Shown here one piece after another: positions 26,126-36,383 of a stretch of DNA of 64,000 nucleotides. A program made the translations under genes and the position numbers. The notes beneath the pieces were generated by a model. It was not told the DNA's origin and searched no databases. It saw nothing but the letters and a program-made list of their open reading frames with translations. Origin of the DNA: Bradyrhizobium commune (GTDB taxonomy: Bacteria; Pseudomonadota; Alphaproteobacteria; Rhizobiales; Xanthobacteraceae). How positions within the stretch are numbered: position 1 is the stretch's first letter; every line of letters starts with the position of its first letter. Location: contig NZ_CP061379.1 of NCBI RefSeq assembly GCF_015624505.1, forward strand, positions 1,798,001 through 1,862,000, given 5' to 3'.

Positions 26126-26358
26126 TTTTTTCGCAACTGTTCGGCAAAGTCGTAGGCGCCGTTGACGGCCCAATCGCTCTGCTCCGGTGTGGATGCTTTC
26201 GCGTCGGCGAGGCTGGACCCGACCGTGATCAGGCCGCTCGGCAGCAGGGTGCCGTGCAGATGCGTTACGCTGCCGTCGTCGATCTCGAAGGTGGGAGTCG
26301 TCTTTGCATCGTCTGGCATGTCTTGCTCGCTGGTTAACGATTCGTTAGGGAGCGTCAT
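26122..26358 (-). CDS. Small hypothetical protein between patatin and cytidine deaminase genes
   Basis: A 78-residue acidic protein with no signal peptide or membrane helix. The core FEIDDGSVTHLHGTLLPSGLITVGSSLADA looks beta-rich; WAVNGAYDFAEQLRKK is a C-terminal helix. Its ATG overlaps the patatin stop (ATGA) and its stop overlaps the deaminase start (GTGA), so all three are translationally linked. No family is recognised. An internal ATG at 26319 is possible. Confidence 0.7.
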   Translation of the reverse strand: MTLPNESLTSEQDMPDDAKTTPTFEIDDGSVTHLHGTLLPSGLITVGSSLADAKASTPEQSDWAVNGAYDFAEQLRKK

Positions 26359-28181
26359 GTCGTGAGTGCCGAACCGATCGTCAAGGCGCCTGCCTGCATA
26401 ATAGCCGAAATTGCCCTGATGCGCGAGTCGGCGGACTGCAGGTCCGGATCGGGATTGAGATCAATGCGCCCGTAGTTCCACGCGGCGTCGATATTGAGCA
26501 CACCGAGCAAGGGACCCCGCAGGCCGATTCCGAGATCGCAGGTCGCAATCGCCGCCGGTCGTCGCATCCGGGCTGCCTGCGGCAGAACCTTGACTTCATG
26601 GGGATCGAAGATCGGGACGCTCATGAGCCAGGTCCTGTCCTTCTTGATCCGGTTCTGCATTGCGTCGGTCATATTGAAGAGACGATTGTAGGCCGCGAGG
26701 TTGGTTGCGCGCAGTTGTGCGACTTTTTCCAGGTTGCACACCAGCGTCGTGCTGAGCTGATAGCAGGCCCCGGTGACGCCGGTCGACAGGTCCGGGAATT
26801 GGATCTTGTCGTCGTCGTCATTCTCCATGTTATGGCTGAACAGCATGGCGAGTGAGTTCTTGACCGGAATGAAGATGTTGGCGCGAAACCTGGGCTCGAC
26901 CCCGTCCCCCATGACGCGTTCGCATTCCTGCACGATGAAGCGCAACCGTTCCGACATCACCTCGGTAAGATCTGGATTGACGGTGTAGATGCCCGGCGCG
27001 CCGCATTTCTTCAATTCCAGCGCTGCAGCGCATTCTCCGAGATCGACCATCTTGCCGATCCTCGCGGCATCGACCTCGCCGACCGCGAGAACGCCGGGGC
27101 ACTCGGTGTTTGAAGTGAACTGCTTGATGACGATCGAGCGCGGATCCTGCGTGACGAGAATTTCCTCGAGTTCGTTGCGTGCACCACCAGCAAGCATGCT
27201 CATCAGCGCCACGAAATAGCGATCCGGATTAGCCAGATTTTCCGGGGCTTCGACGTCACCCACCACGCGCAGCCCAATCCGGAGCCACGGTCGCCAGGCA
27301 TAGGCGCTGTAGAATTCGGATTTCGAGATCTGCTCGCGGAAGGCGTCGGAGAAGGTCCAGATCGGAAAGTTCGAGATCATGCCGCCGTCGACGAACCATT
27401 CCGGCTTCTGCGCGTCGCCGAAGGCGCGCGGGCGAAAGAACAGCGGAAATCCGGCGGAGGCGCGCACCGCCGCGGCGATCGGCATCGCGTGGTAGCGTTC
27501 TTCGACCGAGTTGATCAGCTCGAGCCGGCGCCGGGACAGGTTCGTCGCGGTCAGCAGCAAGGGCGGCCGGTAAAAACCCCGGTTGCTCTTCATCATCGCA
27601 TGGACATGGCCAAAGGTGATCGGGTCGTTTTTCGGCGGGAGCCCGACCCGGTCGCCGAGGCCCTTGCGGATGAGGTCGTCAATGACTTGCTCGAGCTTCT
27701 CGCCCCTGAACAGGCCGCGATTGCGGATGTGCGGCTGGATCTGCTTCCAGAGCCCCCAGGCGTCGAACGTCGCCTCCGCGGCCCGCCACAGGCCCGGGAT
27801 TGCACCTGTCGCCCTGCCAATCCAGCCAGGCTTTTCCTGCGCCTCCGTCGCCGGAATGCTTGCAAGCGCCTGCTTCACCCTCTCCTGGAGCCGGAGGAAG
27901 GCGGCGTAGTCGAAATGGGGATCTGACGGCGCTTCGAACGGCGACAGCAGCGACAGCAGGGCCGCCGGGTCGTGCGTCACCATGCCCGTAAATTCGTCCT
28001 GGATCTGCTGCGGGCTGAGGCCGCTCCACAGCAGGCTCGCCAGAATGGCCCCGCCCGATGTGCCGGCAAAGGCCAGCGGAATGTAACCATGGTCGAGAAC
28101 GGCCTTGGCCTGGCCCAGCAGCGACAGCGCGTATACGCCGCCGCCCTGGATGGCGATCACGGCCTCGCGATTGCTGTCCAT
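26355..28181 (-). CDS. Patatin-like phospholipase
   Basis: A 608-residue protein. The N-terminal 300 residues form the patatin domain: oxyanion loop GGGVYAL (13-19), nucleophile Ser42 in GTSGG and dyad Asp265 in VDGGMISNFP. Patatins release fatty acids from phospholipids or other lipids. The second half (about 300-608) is of unknown type, with cysteines in NTECPG, LGECAAALELKKCG and YQLSTTLVCN. It may regulate activity or bind a partner. There is no signal peptide. It leads an operon with a small protein and cytidine deaminase, joined by 4-base overlaps. Bacterial patatins serve in toxins, lipid turnover and defence effectors; which applies here is unknown. Confidence 0.88.
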   Translation of the reverse strand: MDSNREAVIAIQGGGVYALSLLGQAKAVLDHGYIPLAFAGTSGGAILASLLWSGLSPQQIQDEFTGMVTHDPAALLSLLSPFEAPSDPHFDYAAFLRLQERVKQALASIPATEAQEKPGWIGRATGAIPGLWRAAEATFDAWGLWKQIQPHIRNRGLFRGEKLEQVIDDLIRKGLGDRVGLPPKNDPITFGHVHAMMKSNRGFYRPPLLLTATNLSRRRLELINSVEERYHAMPIAAAVRASAGFPLFFRPRAFGDAQKPEWFVDGGMISNFPIWTFSDAFREQISKSEFYSAYAWRPWLRIGLRVVGDVEAPENLANPDRYFVALMSMLAGGARNELEEILVTQDPRSIVIKQFTSNTECPGVLAVGEVDAARIGKMVDLGECAAALELKKCGAPGIYTVNPDLTEVMSERLRFIVQECERVMGDGVEPRFRANIFIPVKNSLAMLFSHNMENDDDDKIQFPDLSTGVTGACYQLSTTLVCNLEKVAQLRATNLAAYNRLFNMTDAMQNRIKKDRTWLMSVPIFDPHEVKVLPQAARMRRPAAIATCDLGIGLRGPLLGVLNIDAAWNYGRIDLNPDPDLQSADSRIRAISAIMQAGALTIGSALTT

Positions 28182-28292
28182 CCTGCCTTGTCCTTTTGGC
28201 GAAATCCGCGACAGCCGAGATTAGCCGGACGCAGAACCAAGCATACAACCGGAAGATGATGCGCCGATGGCAGCCGGTCGGCCCGAAGGCTC

Positions 28293-29009
28293 TCAGCCAA
28301 GTGCGAGTTCACCATGGCGGCCATCGACCATCCCATGAATCCGTTCGCAATGCGCAACGAGATTTTGGTGCGCGTCGACGAAGGCCTTCAGCGGCGTCGG
28401 GATCGGAAAGTAATAGATGTTGGCGACAAAACCATAGATGCCGGCATCGAGGCTGGTCGGCGTCGCGCGGTGCACGAAGCCTGCTGCGGGCACGATCTCG
28501 GCCAGCACCTGCAGATCGGCCAGTCCCCGCGCATAGGCCTGCTCGGGCGTGTAGCGGCCGATGCCCTGGAAATGATAGCGCTGCGCATTGTAGGCTTTTG
28601 CCTTCTCGAATCCGGCCGCGTCGATCTGCGGGTGCTGTGCGATGAAGCCGTCGCGGAACGCCGGATAAAAGCGCTCGTCCTTCCAGCGCGAATACGACAT
28701 CACCCAGTAGAGATCATCCAGCATGCGGGTGACGAGATGATTGGTGCGGCGCTGCTCTGCGGAGAGACCGGCATCGATGGTCAGCTGATATTTCCTGATC
28801 GCGTGTGCGATGATGGTCTCGCTGTCGCCGATGGTCTCGCCGTCATCGACGACATAGGGCAGCTGCCCGCGCGGTGCCGTGGAGGCATCGAAGACGTGCT
28901 CGTGCACGAACGGCACATGCGCGAGCTTGAGGAAGGCGTAGACCTTGAGGCCATAGCCGTTGTTGTCGGCGACGCCGAACAGCTTTGGGTAGGAATAGAG
29001 GGTCAGCAT
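28293..29009 (-). CDS. Glutathione S-transferase family protein, FAXC/metaxin-like
   Basis: A 238-residue protein with a thioredoxin-like N-terminus (MLTLYSYPKLFGVADNNGYGLKVYAFLKLA) followed by RGQLPYVVDDGETIGDSETII, and a helical C-terminal domain. The pattern suits the Tom37/metaxin/failed-axon-connections group more than classical GSTs. Substrate and glutathione use are unknown. GGGAG precedes the ATG. Confidence 0.82.
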   Translation of the reverse strand: MLTLYSYPKLFGVADNNGYGLKVYAFLKLAHVPFVHEHVFDASTAPRGQLPYVVDDGETIGDSETIIAHAIRKYQLTIDAGLSAEQRRTNHLVTRMLDDLYWVMSYSRWKDERFYPAFRDGFIAQHPQIDAAGFEKAKAYNAQRYHFQGIGRYTPEQAYARGLADLQVLAEIVPAAGFVHRATPTSLDAGIYGFVANIYYFPIPTPLKAFVDAHQNLVAHCERIHGMVDGRHGELALG

Positions 29010-29020
29010 GCTCGCTCCCT

Positions 29021-29413
29021 TCAGCGGGTCGGCGCCTTGGCCTGATCGTCAGTCTTTGCCGCTTGCGCTACCTTGCTGGCGCGGATCATCAGGAACGATC
29101 CTGATGTGCCGGGCAGCCGCCAGCGGCCGTCGATCTCGGTTGCCTCGGCGTTGGTCGTGCCCTCGTAGTGGACCGTGTCAAAACCGTAGCCGGGCGGCTC
29201 ATAGCGCTTGACGAACGACACAATGTTGCCGGAGCGATGGCCCGTGATCGAGGAATTGTGGGTCTTGAGTGGACAGCGCGGATTGGAGCAGGGCTCGGTG
29301 ACGTGGCCTGCGAGCGCGCCATTGGATTCGACGAGGGTCGCGGTGAACGTGACCATTCCCGCGCCGGGTTGGATGTAGGTGCCGTCCCATACACCGGAGA
29401 GATCTTCGCTCAT
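29021..29413 (-). CDS. Small hypothetical protein (lipocalin-like beta fold?)
   Basis: A 130-residue soluble protein. MSEDLSGVWDGTYIQPGAG opens it, followed by alternating beta-strand segments (MVTFTATLVESNG, GNIVSFVKRYE, EIDGRWRLPG) and ending with a charged tail. Two cysteines lie in CSNPRCPL. The shape suggests a small beta-barrel, by appearance only. The ATG at 29413 is preferred over the upstream frame. It lies 11 bases downstream of the GST-like gene and is probably in its operon. Confidence 0.66.
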   Translation of the reverse strand: MSEDLSGVWDGTYIQPGAGMVTFTATLVESNGALAGHVTEPCSNPRCPLKTHNSSITGHRSGNIVSFVKRYEPPGYGFDTVHYEGTTNAEATEIDGRWRLPGTSGSFLMIRASKVAQAAKTDDQAKAPTR

Positions 29414-29610
29414 GGTGGCGGCCCCCTCAATCTGACGTGCGCCGGATGTTTCCCGGTTCTTCCACCCCAAGTCGTATCGCCGCCGCGACGCCCTTGCAAC
29501 AGGCTCGCGCAGTGTGCGCGATGTCCTTCGATCGGAGGAGGCCTGGCGTCACCCGTTCGTCGTATTGGAGGATGTGCCGGTTCGCGTCAGGAAGGTGGGA
29601 GAACGCGGCC

Positions 29611-30258
29611 TTACGACGTTGATGCGGCGGTAAAAACCGCCAGTTGAGCGTCGAAAGCGCGACGGAAGGCGGGCCGCGCTTCGCCGCGCGCGACATAGGC
29701 GGAGAGGCTGGAATATTCGTGCAGGATCCGCGATCTGTTCAACCGGCGCAGTACCGTCACCATCAGGAGATCGCCCGCGCTGAACGCGCCATCCAGCCAG
29801 TCGGCATCGCCGAGGCGATCGGACAATTCGCCGAGGCGAACGCGGACGCGATCCTCCAGCATCGGCAGGCGCTCTTCATACCAGCTCTCGTCACGTTCAA
29901 GCAGCATCGCCATGCCGAGCTCGACGATCGGCGGTTCCATGGTGTTGAGCGCGGCAAACATCCAGGCGATGGCGCGCGCCCTGGCATTCGGCTCGACCGG
30001 CAGCAGCCCGTCATGATGCTCGGCAATATGGAGCACGATGGCGCCGGTCTCGAACAGCGCGAGATCGCCGTCCTGATAGGTCGGAATCTGCCCGAACGGA
30101 TGCAGAGCAAGATGCGCTGGTTCTTTCATCGCCTCGAACGACACCAGGCGAACGTCGTAGGGCTGGCCCACTTCCTCCAGGGCCCAGCGCACCCGCATGT
30201 CGCGCGCCTGTCCCCGGCCGCGGTCGGGCGAGCTTGCGAAGGCGGTGATGGTGGGCAT
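29611..30258 (-). CDS. Glutathione S-transferase
   Basis: A 215-residue GST. The N-terminal thioredoxin fold ends in HPFGQIPTYQDGDLALFETGAIVLHIAE, with the cis-proline and the Glu-Thr pair that bind glutathione. The C-terminal helical domain follows (WLDGAFSAGDLLMVTVLRRL). It conjugates glutathione to electrophiles; the substrate is unknown. There is no obvious partner gene. Confidence 0.9.
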   Translation of the reverse strand: MPTITAFASSPDRGRGQARDMRVRWALEEVGQPYDVRLVSFEAMKEPAHLALHPFGQIPTYQDGDLALFETGAIVLHIAEHHDGLLPVEPNARARAIAWMFAALNTMEPPIVELGMAMLLERDESWYEERLPMLEDRVRVRLGELSDRLGDADWLDGAFSAGDLLMVTVLRRLNRSRILHEYSSLSAYVARGEARPAFRRAFDAQLAVFTAASTS

Positions 30259-30368
30259 GTGGGGTCTCCGGGGTGATCGCGGTTCGGATCAGAGGACGAA
30301 TGGAAGGGGCGGGCTCCGACAGCTTTCTCTCTTTCGATTTGCTTGCACGGTGTTGCCTGGTCAACGGT

Positions 30369-30495
30369 GTCGTCCCGGCGAAGGCCGGGACCCATACCGC
30401 GGAATTTCTCGGGTGTGATCGGTAGGAGTACCGAACAACGGGTCTTCGTCAAATGTCGCCCTGTGGTTATGGGTCCCGGCCTTCGCCGGGACGAC
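30369..30495. repeat. Interspersed inverted repeat, GTCGTCCCGGCGAAGGCCGG family
   Basis: The arms GTCGTCCCGGCGAAGGCCGG and its complement enclose about 80 bases. A second copy is at 36036-36152 inside the thiamin operon. The 341-base gap 30259-30600 holds nothing else except GAGGAGG, the ribosome binding site of the next gene. Confidence 0.85.
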
Positions 30496-30600
30496 ACCTA
30501 CGGGGTGGAAAAAGTGGGACTCCCTGTCGGAACGTCGTGCCCCGCGGCGTCCTTGGGGTAGCGTGCGGTCGCGCGCCCGGTTCGAGGAGGATTTTTGTTC

Positions 30601-31035
30601 ATGACCACGATCACGCCGTTTCTCTGGTTCGACAACAACGTGCCCGAAGCCGTCGCGTTCTACAAATCGGTGTTCCCCAACGCGAAGGTCGAGACCGTCA
30701 GCGACTTCATGGCGGTGTTCGAGCTCGAAGGCCAGCGCTTCCACGCACTCAACGGCGGGCCGCAACACCGCTTCAACGAGGCGGTGTCGTTCTTCATCAG
30801 CGTCGAGACGCAGGCGGAGGTGGATTATTTCTGGGACAAGCTCACAGAAGGCGGCGCGGAATCTCGCTGCGGCTGGCTCAAGGACAAGTTTGGCTTGTCC
30901 TGGCAGGTGGTGCCGAAAGCGCTCGGCCGCTATCTCGGTGATCCCGACCGCACCAAGGCCAACCGCGTCATGCAGGCGATGATGGGGATGCGGAAGATCG
31001 TGATTGCGGAGTTGGACAAGGCGTATGCGGGGTGA
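30601..31035 (+). CDS. VOC family protein (PhnB-like)
   Basis: A 144-residue protein of the 3-demethylubiquinone-9 methyltransferase/PhnB-like branch of the vicinal oxygen chelate superfamily. ITPFLWFDNNVPEAVAFYKSVFPNAKV opens it, and GGPQHRFNEAVSFFISVET and CGWLKDKFGLSWQVVP are the later blocks. The molecular role of this branch is unsettled. GAGGAGG lies upstream of the ATG at 30601. Confidence 0.9.
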   Translation: MTTITPFLWFDNNVPEAVAFYKSVFPNAKVETVSDFMAVFELEGQRFHALNGGPQHRFNEAVSFFISVETQAEVDYFWDKLTEGGAESRCGWLKDKFGLSWQVVPKALGRYLGDPDRTKANRVMQAMMGMRKIVIAELDKAYAG

Positions 31036-31051
31036 GGGGGACGACGGTGCC

Positions 31052-31191
31052 GTAGGGTGGGTTAGCCCTGCAGATGCGTGAAGCGCATCTGCAGGGCGTA
31101 ACCCACCATGCTTCCGCGGTCGTCGAACGAAGTTGGTGGGTTACGCCGAGCGGACTGCGCTTTGCGCATCCGCACGTCTAACCCACCCTAC
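31052..31191. repeat. Interspersed palindrome, GTAGGGTGGGTTAG family (long form)
   Basis: Outer arms GTAGGGTGGGTTA and TAACCCACCCTAC are the same as in the element at 538-625. The interior has its own hairpin (CCCTGCAGATGCG / CGCATCTGCAGGG) and a second inner pair of GTGGGTTACGCC type. It reaches into the end of the next gene. Confidence 0.88.
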
Positions 31192-31709
31192 GCTGCGATC
31201 CATTTGGCGAGCTCCCGCCACGGCGCGATCGTCCAATGCCCGGACGCCGCACCCGACGGCGACGGCAGCACGAATATCTCCGGCCCGCTTCCATCCCGCT
31301 GCTGCCGCCCCAGTGCAATCCCGCGCGATGGCCTGCCATAAAACAAGCTCGCCGCCTTCTTGCTCGTGAACGCGATCGTCCGCGGCCGATACTTTTCGAT
31401 CTTGGCCCTGAAGCCGGGCACGTCGATCGACGCAGCCGCGATCTGGTGATCCATCCCCGCGCCCGATTTGGAAAGATCGGTGAAGCCGATCCCTAACGCG
31501 AGCAACTCAGCGAACTCGCCGGGCTGATACCGCCGCGGCGTGATGCCGGCCTCATGGATCGCGCGCCAGAAGCGGTTGCCGGGATGGGCGTAGTAGTGCC
31601 CGAGTTCGGCCGAGCGCGTCGAGGCGGCGGTGCCGACGAAGACGAGGCGGAGGTTGGGGCGGAGCTGGTCGGGGAGGCGGTGGGGGGCGGGGTTGAGCAC
31701 ATCGATCAT
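31188..31709 (-). CDS. Mug-type mismatch-specific uracil/thymine DNA glycosylase
   Basis: A 173-residue protein with the TDG/Mug fold. LRLVFVGTAASTRSAELGHYYAHPGNRFWRAIHEAGI is the N-terminal active-site block, here with GTAAS in place of GINPG. GIGFTDL follows. LPSPSGAASGHW is the C-terminal motif corresponding to NPSGL. It would remove U or T from mismatches. The Asn of the GINPG motif is absent, so activity and specificity may differ from E. coli Mug. The ATG at 31709 (MIDVLNPAPHRLPD) is chosen. The last codons overlap the repeat. Confidence 0.85.
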   Translation of the reverse strand: MIDVLNPAPHRLPDQLRPNLRLVFVGTAASTRSAELGHYYAHPGNRFWRAIHEAGITPRRYQPGEFAELLALGIGFTDLSKSGAGMDHQIAAASIDVPGFRAKIEKYRPRTIAFTSKKAASLFYGRPSRGIALGRQQRDGSGPEIFVLPSPSGAASGHWTIAPWRELAKWIAA

Positions 31710-31790
31710 CCGTGGCTGTAGCCCGCATGAGCGGAGCGATCTGCGGGACGACAAAGGTCGCGTATGTCGCTTCGCTTATTCGGGCTGCGC

Positions 31791-32543
31791 CTACAGCACG
31801 TGTGTCGGCATTCGTTGAGAGATGACGTCGCAGTCGGTGCGCGCCTCTCCTGTTTGATCCCTGAGGATGCCGGCTGCGATCAGCAGGGCACGGTCACCCG
31901 CGCAGAATTCAGATGATTTTCGATCCAGTTCCTCAAGGCTTCTTGGAAACGCAAGAACGCAGGCATCGGGGCTACGAAGGCCAGCTACCCGCGCAATCGA
32001 TTTGAGGATCAGTTTATACGCGCGCACGGCCGTAACTTCGTAGCCTTCGCGATGTTGCCGCCTTGGATTTCCCGGATCGAGGCGAGCGGTGGAGACGACG
32101 CCAACATGAAAGGGTGTCGTTTCGTTGCCGAAACTGGTGGAGAAGACATAGCGCCAAGGATCATCCTTCAGGTCGAAGGGAACGATCAGATACTTGAAGG
32201 ATGGTTGGGTTCCACTCCCGGTAGTCGTCCGGACGAACCGATCCGCGACCTTGCGAACGTCAAATTGTGTTGGCGTTGCGAGCAGTTCGGGCCCAAGCGG
32301 AAGGTCAAGGGTTTGCGTGGAGACGGGGGCTGCCAATACCCGCTGAAGCGCGCAAACCAGTGGCTGGACGAAGTCTGTGCTCTTCAAGTCCGAGTGGACA
32401 TAAAGCACGACCTCCGCGGGGGCGACCAGACTGCTGCCAGCCTTGCGGTTGGTGTCTTCGGCTGACGCAGTCAATGCGCCGGCAAGAAGCCATACTGTGG
32501 CGAGCACGTGCCGGCGCATTCTGCGATTCAGTCGGTCTAGCAT
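31791..32543 (-). CDS. Exported archaemetzincin-like protein lacking the zinc motif
   Basis: A 250-residue protein with a signal peptide (ending LTASA). YVFSTSFGN and VGVVSTARLDP (residues 132-157) and CVLAFPRSLEELDRKSSEFC (195-214) match the order and spacing of archaemetzincins (family M54), where a VFG..A stretch, a VSLARL strand, then HExxHxxGxxH and a C-V-M-x-F-S..D-x-K...F-C stretch occur. At the expected metal site this protein reads KLILKSIARVAGLR, so none of the three histidines nor the glutamate is present. If correct, it is a pseudo-peptidase. The fold assignment is by eye and moderate. Confidence 0.6.
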   Translation of the reverse strand: MLDRLNRRMRRHVLATVWLLAGALTASAEDTNRKAGSSLVAPAEVVLYVHSDLKSTDFVQPLVCALQRVLAAPVSTQTLDLPLGPELLATPTQFDVRKVADRFVRTTTGSGTQPSFKYLIVPFDLKDDPWRYVFSTSFGNETTPFHVGVVSTARLDPGNPRRQHREGYEVTAVRAYKLILKSIARVAGLRSPDACVLAFPRSLEELDRKSSEFCAGDRALLIAAGILRDQTGEARTDCDVISQRMPTHVL

Positions 32544-32548
32544 CTGAA

Positions 32549-34595
<2,047 letters not shown>

Positions 34596-34618
34596 GGTGG
34601 AGAGAGTTAGGCGCAGCA

Positions 34619-35242
34619 TCAAGCGGCCTCCTTCTGGCCGAGCCATTGCCGCACGCGGGCATCCGGGTCGGCATTTTGCGTGACATCGGACACCACGGCG
34701 ATGGAGTCCGCGCCCGCCGCAAAGATCTCCGCGGCGTGCTCGAACTTGATGCCGCCGATCGCAACCAGCGGGATGGCGCCGATGCGCTGCTTCCATTCCG
34801 TGATTTTTGGAATGCCCTGCGGTTCGAAGCGCATCGATTTCAGCGTGGTGAAGAAGATCGGGCCGAGCGCGACGTAAGCCGGCTTGGCGGCGAGCGCCGT
34901 CGCAAGCTCGTCGTCGTCATGGGTGGAGATTCCGAGCGACAGGCCGGCCTCGCGGATCGCCTTGAGGTCGGCGTCGGCGAGATCTTCCTGGCCGAGATGC
35001 AGATATTTTGCGCCCGCGACGATCGCCGCGCGCCAATAGTCGTTCACGACGAGCTTGGCTTGCGTGCCGTTCGTGATCGCCAGCGCATCGGTGACGATCT
35101 GGAGGGCCTGTGAATCGTCGAGATCCTTCGCGCGCAACTGAATCGTGCCGACGCCGAGCTTGGTCAGGCGCTCGACCCATTTGAGGCTGTCGACGACAGG
35201 ATAGAAGCGATCAGGATACGCGTTGCGATCAGGATACGGCAT
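34619..35242 (-). CDS. thiE: Thiamine-phosphate synthase ThiE
   Basis: A 207-residue TIM-barrel enzyme that couples HMP-PP to the thiazole phosphate. Blocks are [38 protein letters not shown] (diphosphate and Mg binding), [15 protein letters not shown] and [38 protein letters not shown] is the phosphate-binding end. I chose the ATG at 35242 ([16 protein letters not shown]), which overlaps the end of thiG by 14 bases, as is common in operons. Confidence 0.94.
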   Translation of the reverse strand: MPYPDRNAYPDRFYPVVDSLKWVERLTKLGVGTIQLRAKDLDDSQALQIVTDALAITNGTQAKLVVNDYWRAAIVAGAKYLHLGQEDLADADLKAIREAGLSLGISTHDDDELATALAAKPAYVALGPIFFTTLKSMRFEPQGIPKITEWKQRIGAIPLVAIGGIKFEHAAEIFAAGADSIAVVSDVTQNADPDARVRQWLGQKEAA

Positions 35243-36011
35243 GCCAGAACGGGGTCCCAACGACAGGGGTTGAAGGGGAGGCGAAATCGCGGGCGTTCAT
35301 CAGCCCGGCTTCGTAAGCGATGCGGCCGGCATCACAGCCGAGGCGGAAGGCGTTGGCCATCGCGACGGGATCGGCGGCCTTGGCGATGGCGGTGTTGAGC
35401 AGCACGGCGTCATAGCCGAGCTCGAGCGCGTGCGCCGCGTGGCTGGGCGCGCCGAGGCCGGCGTCGACCACCAGCGTGATGTCGGGCAGCCGCTCGCGCA
35501 TCAGCTTGAGCGCGTCGCGATTGATGATGCCCTTGGCGCTGCCGATGGGCGCGGCCCACGGCATCACGACCTTGCACCCCGTTTCGACCAGGCGGTTGGC
35601 GACCGAGAGGTCTTCGGTGCAATAGGGGAACACCTCAAAGCCGTCCTTGATCAGGATGGCGGCGGCTTCGACCAGGCCGACGACGTCGGGCTGGAGCGTG
35701 TCGTTGTCGGCGATGACTTCGAGCTTGATCCAGCTGGTGCCGAACAATTCGCGCGCGAGCTTTGCGGTGGTCACGGCCTCGCGCACGCTGCGGCAGCCGG
35801 CGGTGTTCGGCAGCACGGTGACGTCGAGCTCGCGGATCAGCTTCCAGAACGCATCGCCGCTCTTGCCGCCGGCGGACTCGCGACGGAGCGACACCGTGAC
35901 GATGTTCGAGCCGGAGGCGCGGATCGCGTCCTGCATGATCGCGGGCGATGGATAGAGCGCGCTGCCGATCAGCAGGCGCGAGGCGAAGGATTTGCCGTAG
36001 AAGGTCACCAT
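35229..36011 (-). CDS. thiG: Thiazole synthase ThiG
   Basis: A 260-residue TIM-barrel enzyme that builds the thiazole ring from deoxyxylulose phosphate, dehydroglycine and ThiS thiocarboxylate. The Schiff-base lysine lies in [20 protein letters not shown] and [14 protein letters not shown] are the opening blocks. [13 protein letters not shown] and [31 protein letters not shown] are characteristic. A repeat lies between it and thiS upstream. Confidence 0.95.
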   Translation of the reverse strand: MVTFYGKSFASRLLIGSALYPSPAIMQDAIRASGSNIVTVSLRRESAGGKSGDAFWKLIRELDVTVLPNTAGCRSVREAVTTAKLARELFGTSWIKLEVIADNDTLQPDVVGLVEAAAILIKDGFEVFPYCTEDLSVANRLVETGCKVVMPWAAPIGSAKGIINRDALKLMRERLPDITLVVDAGLGAPSHAAHALELGYDAVLLNTAIAKAADPVAMANAFRLGCDAGRIAYEAGLMNARDFASPSTPVVGTPFWHAVS

Positions 36012-36035
36012 GATGGAGTTTCCTCAATCAATGCC

Positions 36036-36152
36036 GTCGTCCCGGCGAAGGCCGGGACCCATACCGCTCGATTTCTCTTGGGGCGCGCGGGGAGAGACCG
36101 GCCGATACAACGAAGCCCTGTGATTATGGGTCCCGGCCTTCGCCGGGACGAC
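36036..36152. repeat. Interspersed inverted repeat, GTCGTCCCGGCGAAGGCCGG family
   Basis: Same arms as at 30369-30495. It lies inside the thi operon between thiS and thiG, so the transcript must read through it. Confidence 0.85.
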
Positions 36153-36185
36153 GAGGAGAGAGTGTGTGGCGGATGCTTCATCACC

Positions 36186-36383
36186 TCACCCTCCCTGCCG
36201 CGGCGTGATGATCTCGATCTCGTCGCCGGCTTTCAGCGCGGTCTCGGCCCAGCGGCTTTTCGGCACGACGTCGTAATTCAGCGCGATCGCGAAATGGGTG
36301 CCCTCGTAGTCGAGCTCGCTGAGCAGCGCGTCGACGCTCAACGAAGCCACCTCGCGCTGCTCGCCGTTTATGATCAGAAGCAT
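36186..36383 (-). CDS. thiS: Sulfur carrier protein ThiS
   Basis: A 65-residue ubiquitin-like protein ending in the required Gly-Gly (PRQGG). VDALLSELDYEG and VVPKSRWAETALKAGDEIEIITP match the family. The C-terminal glycine is converted to a thiocarboxylate that donates sulfur for the thiazole. Its start overlaps the end of thiO by ten bases, implying coupled translation. Confidence 0.93.
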   Translation of the reverse strand: MLLIINGEQREVASLSVDALLSELDYEGTHFAIALNYDVVPKSRWAETALKAGDEIEIITPRQGG

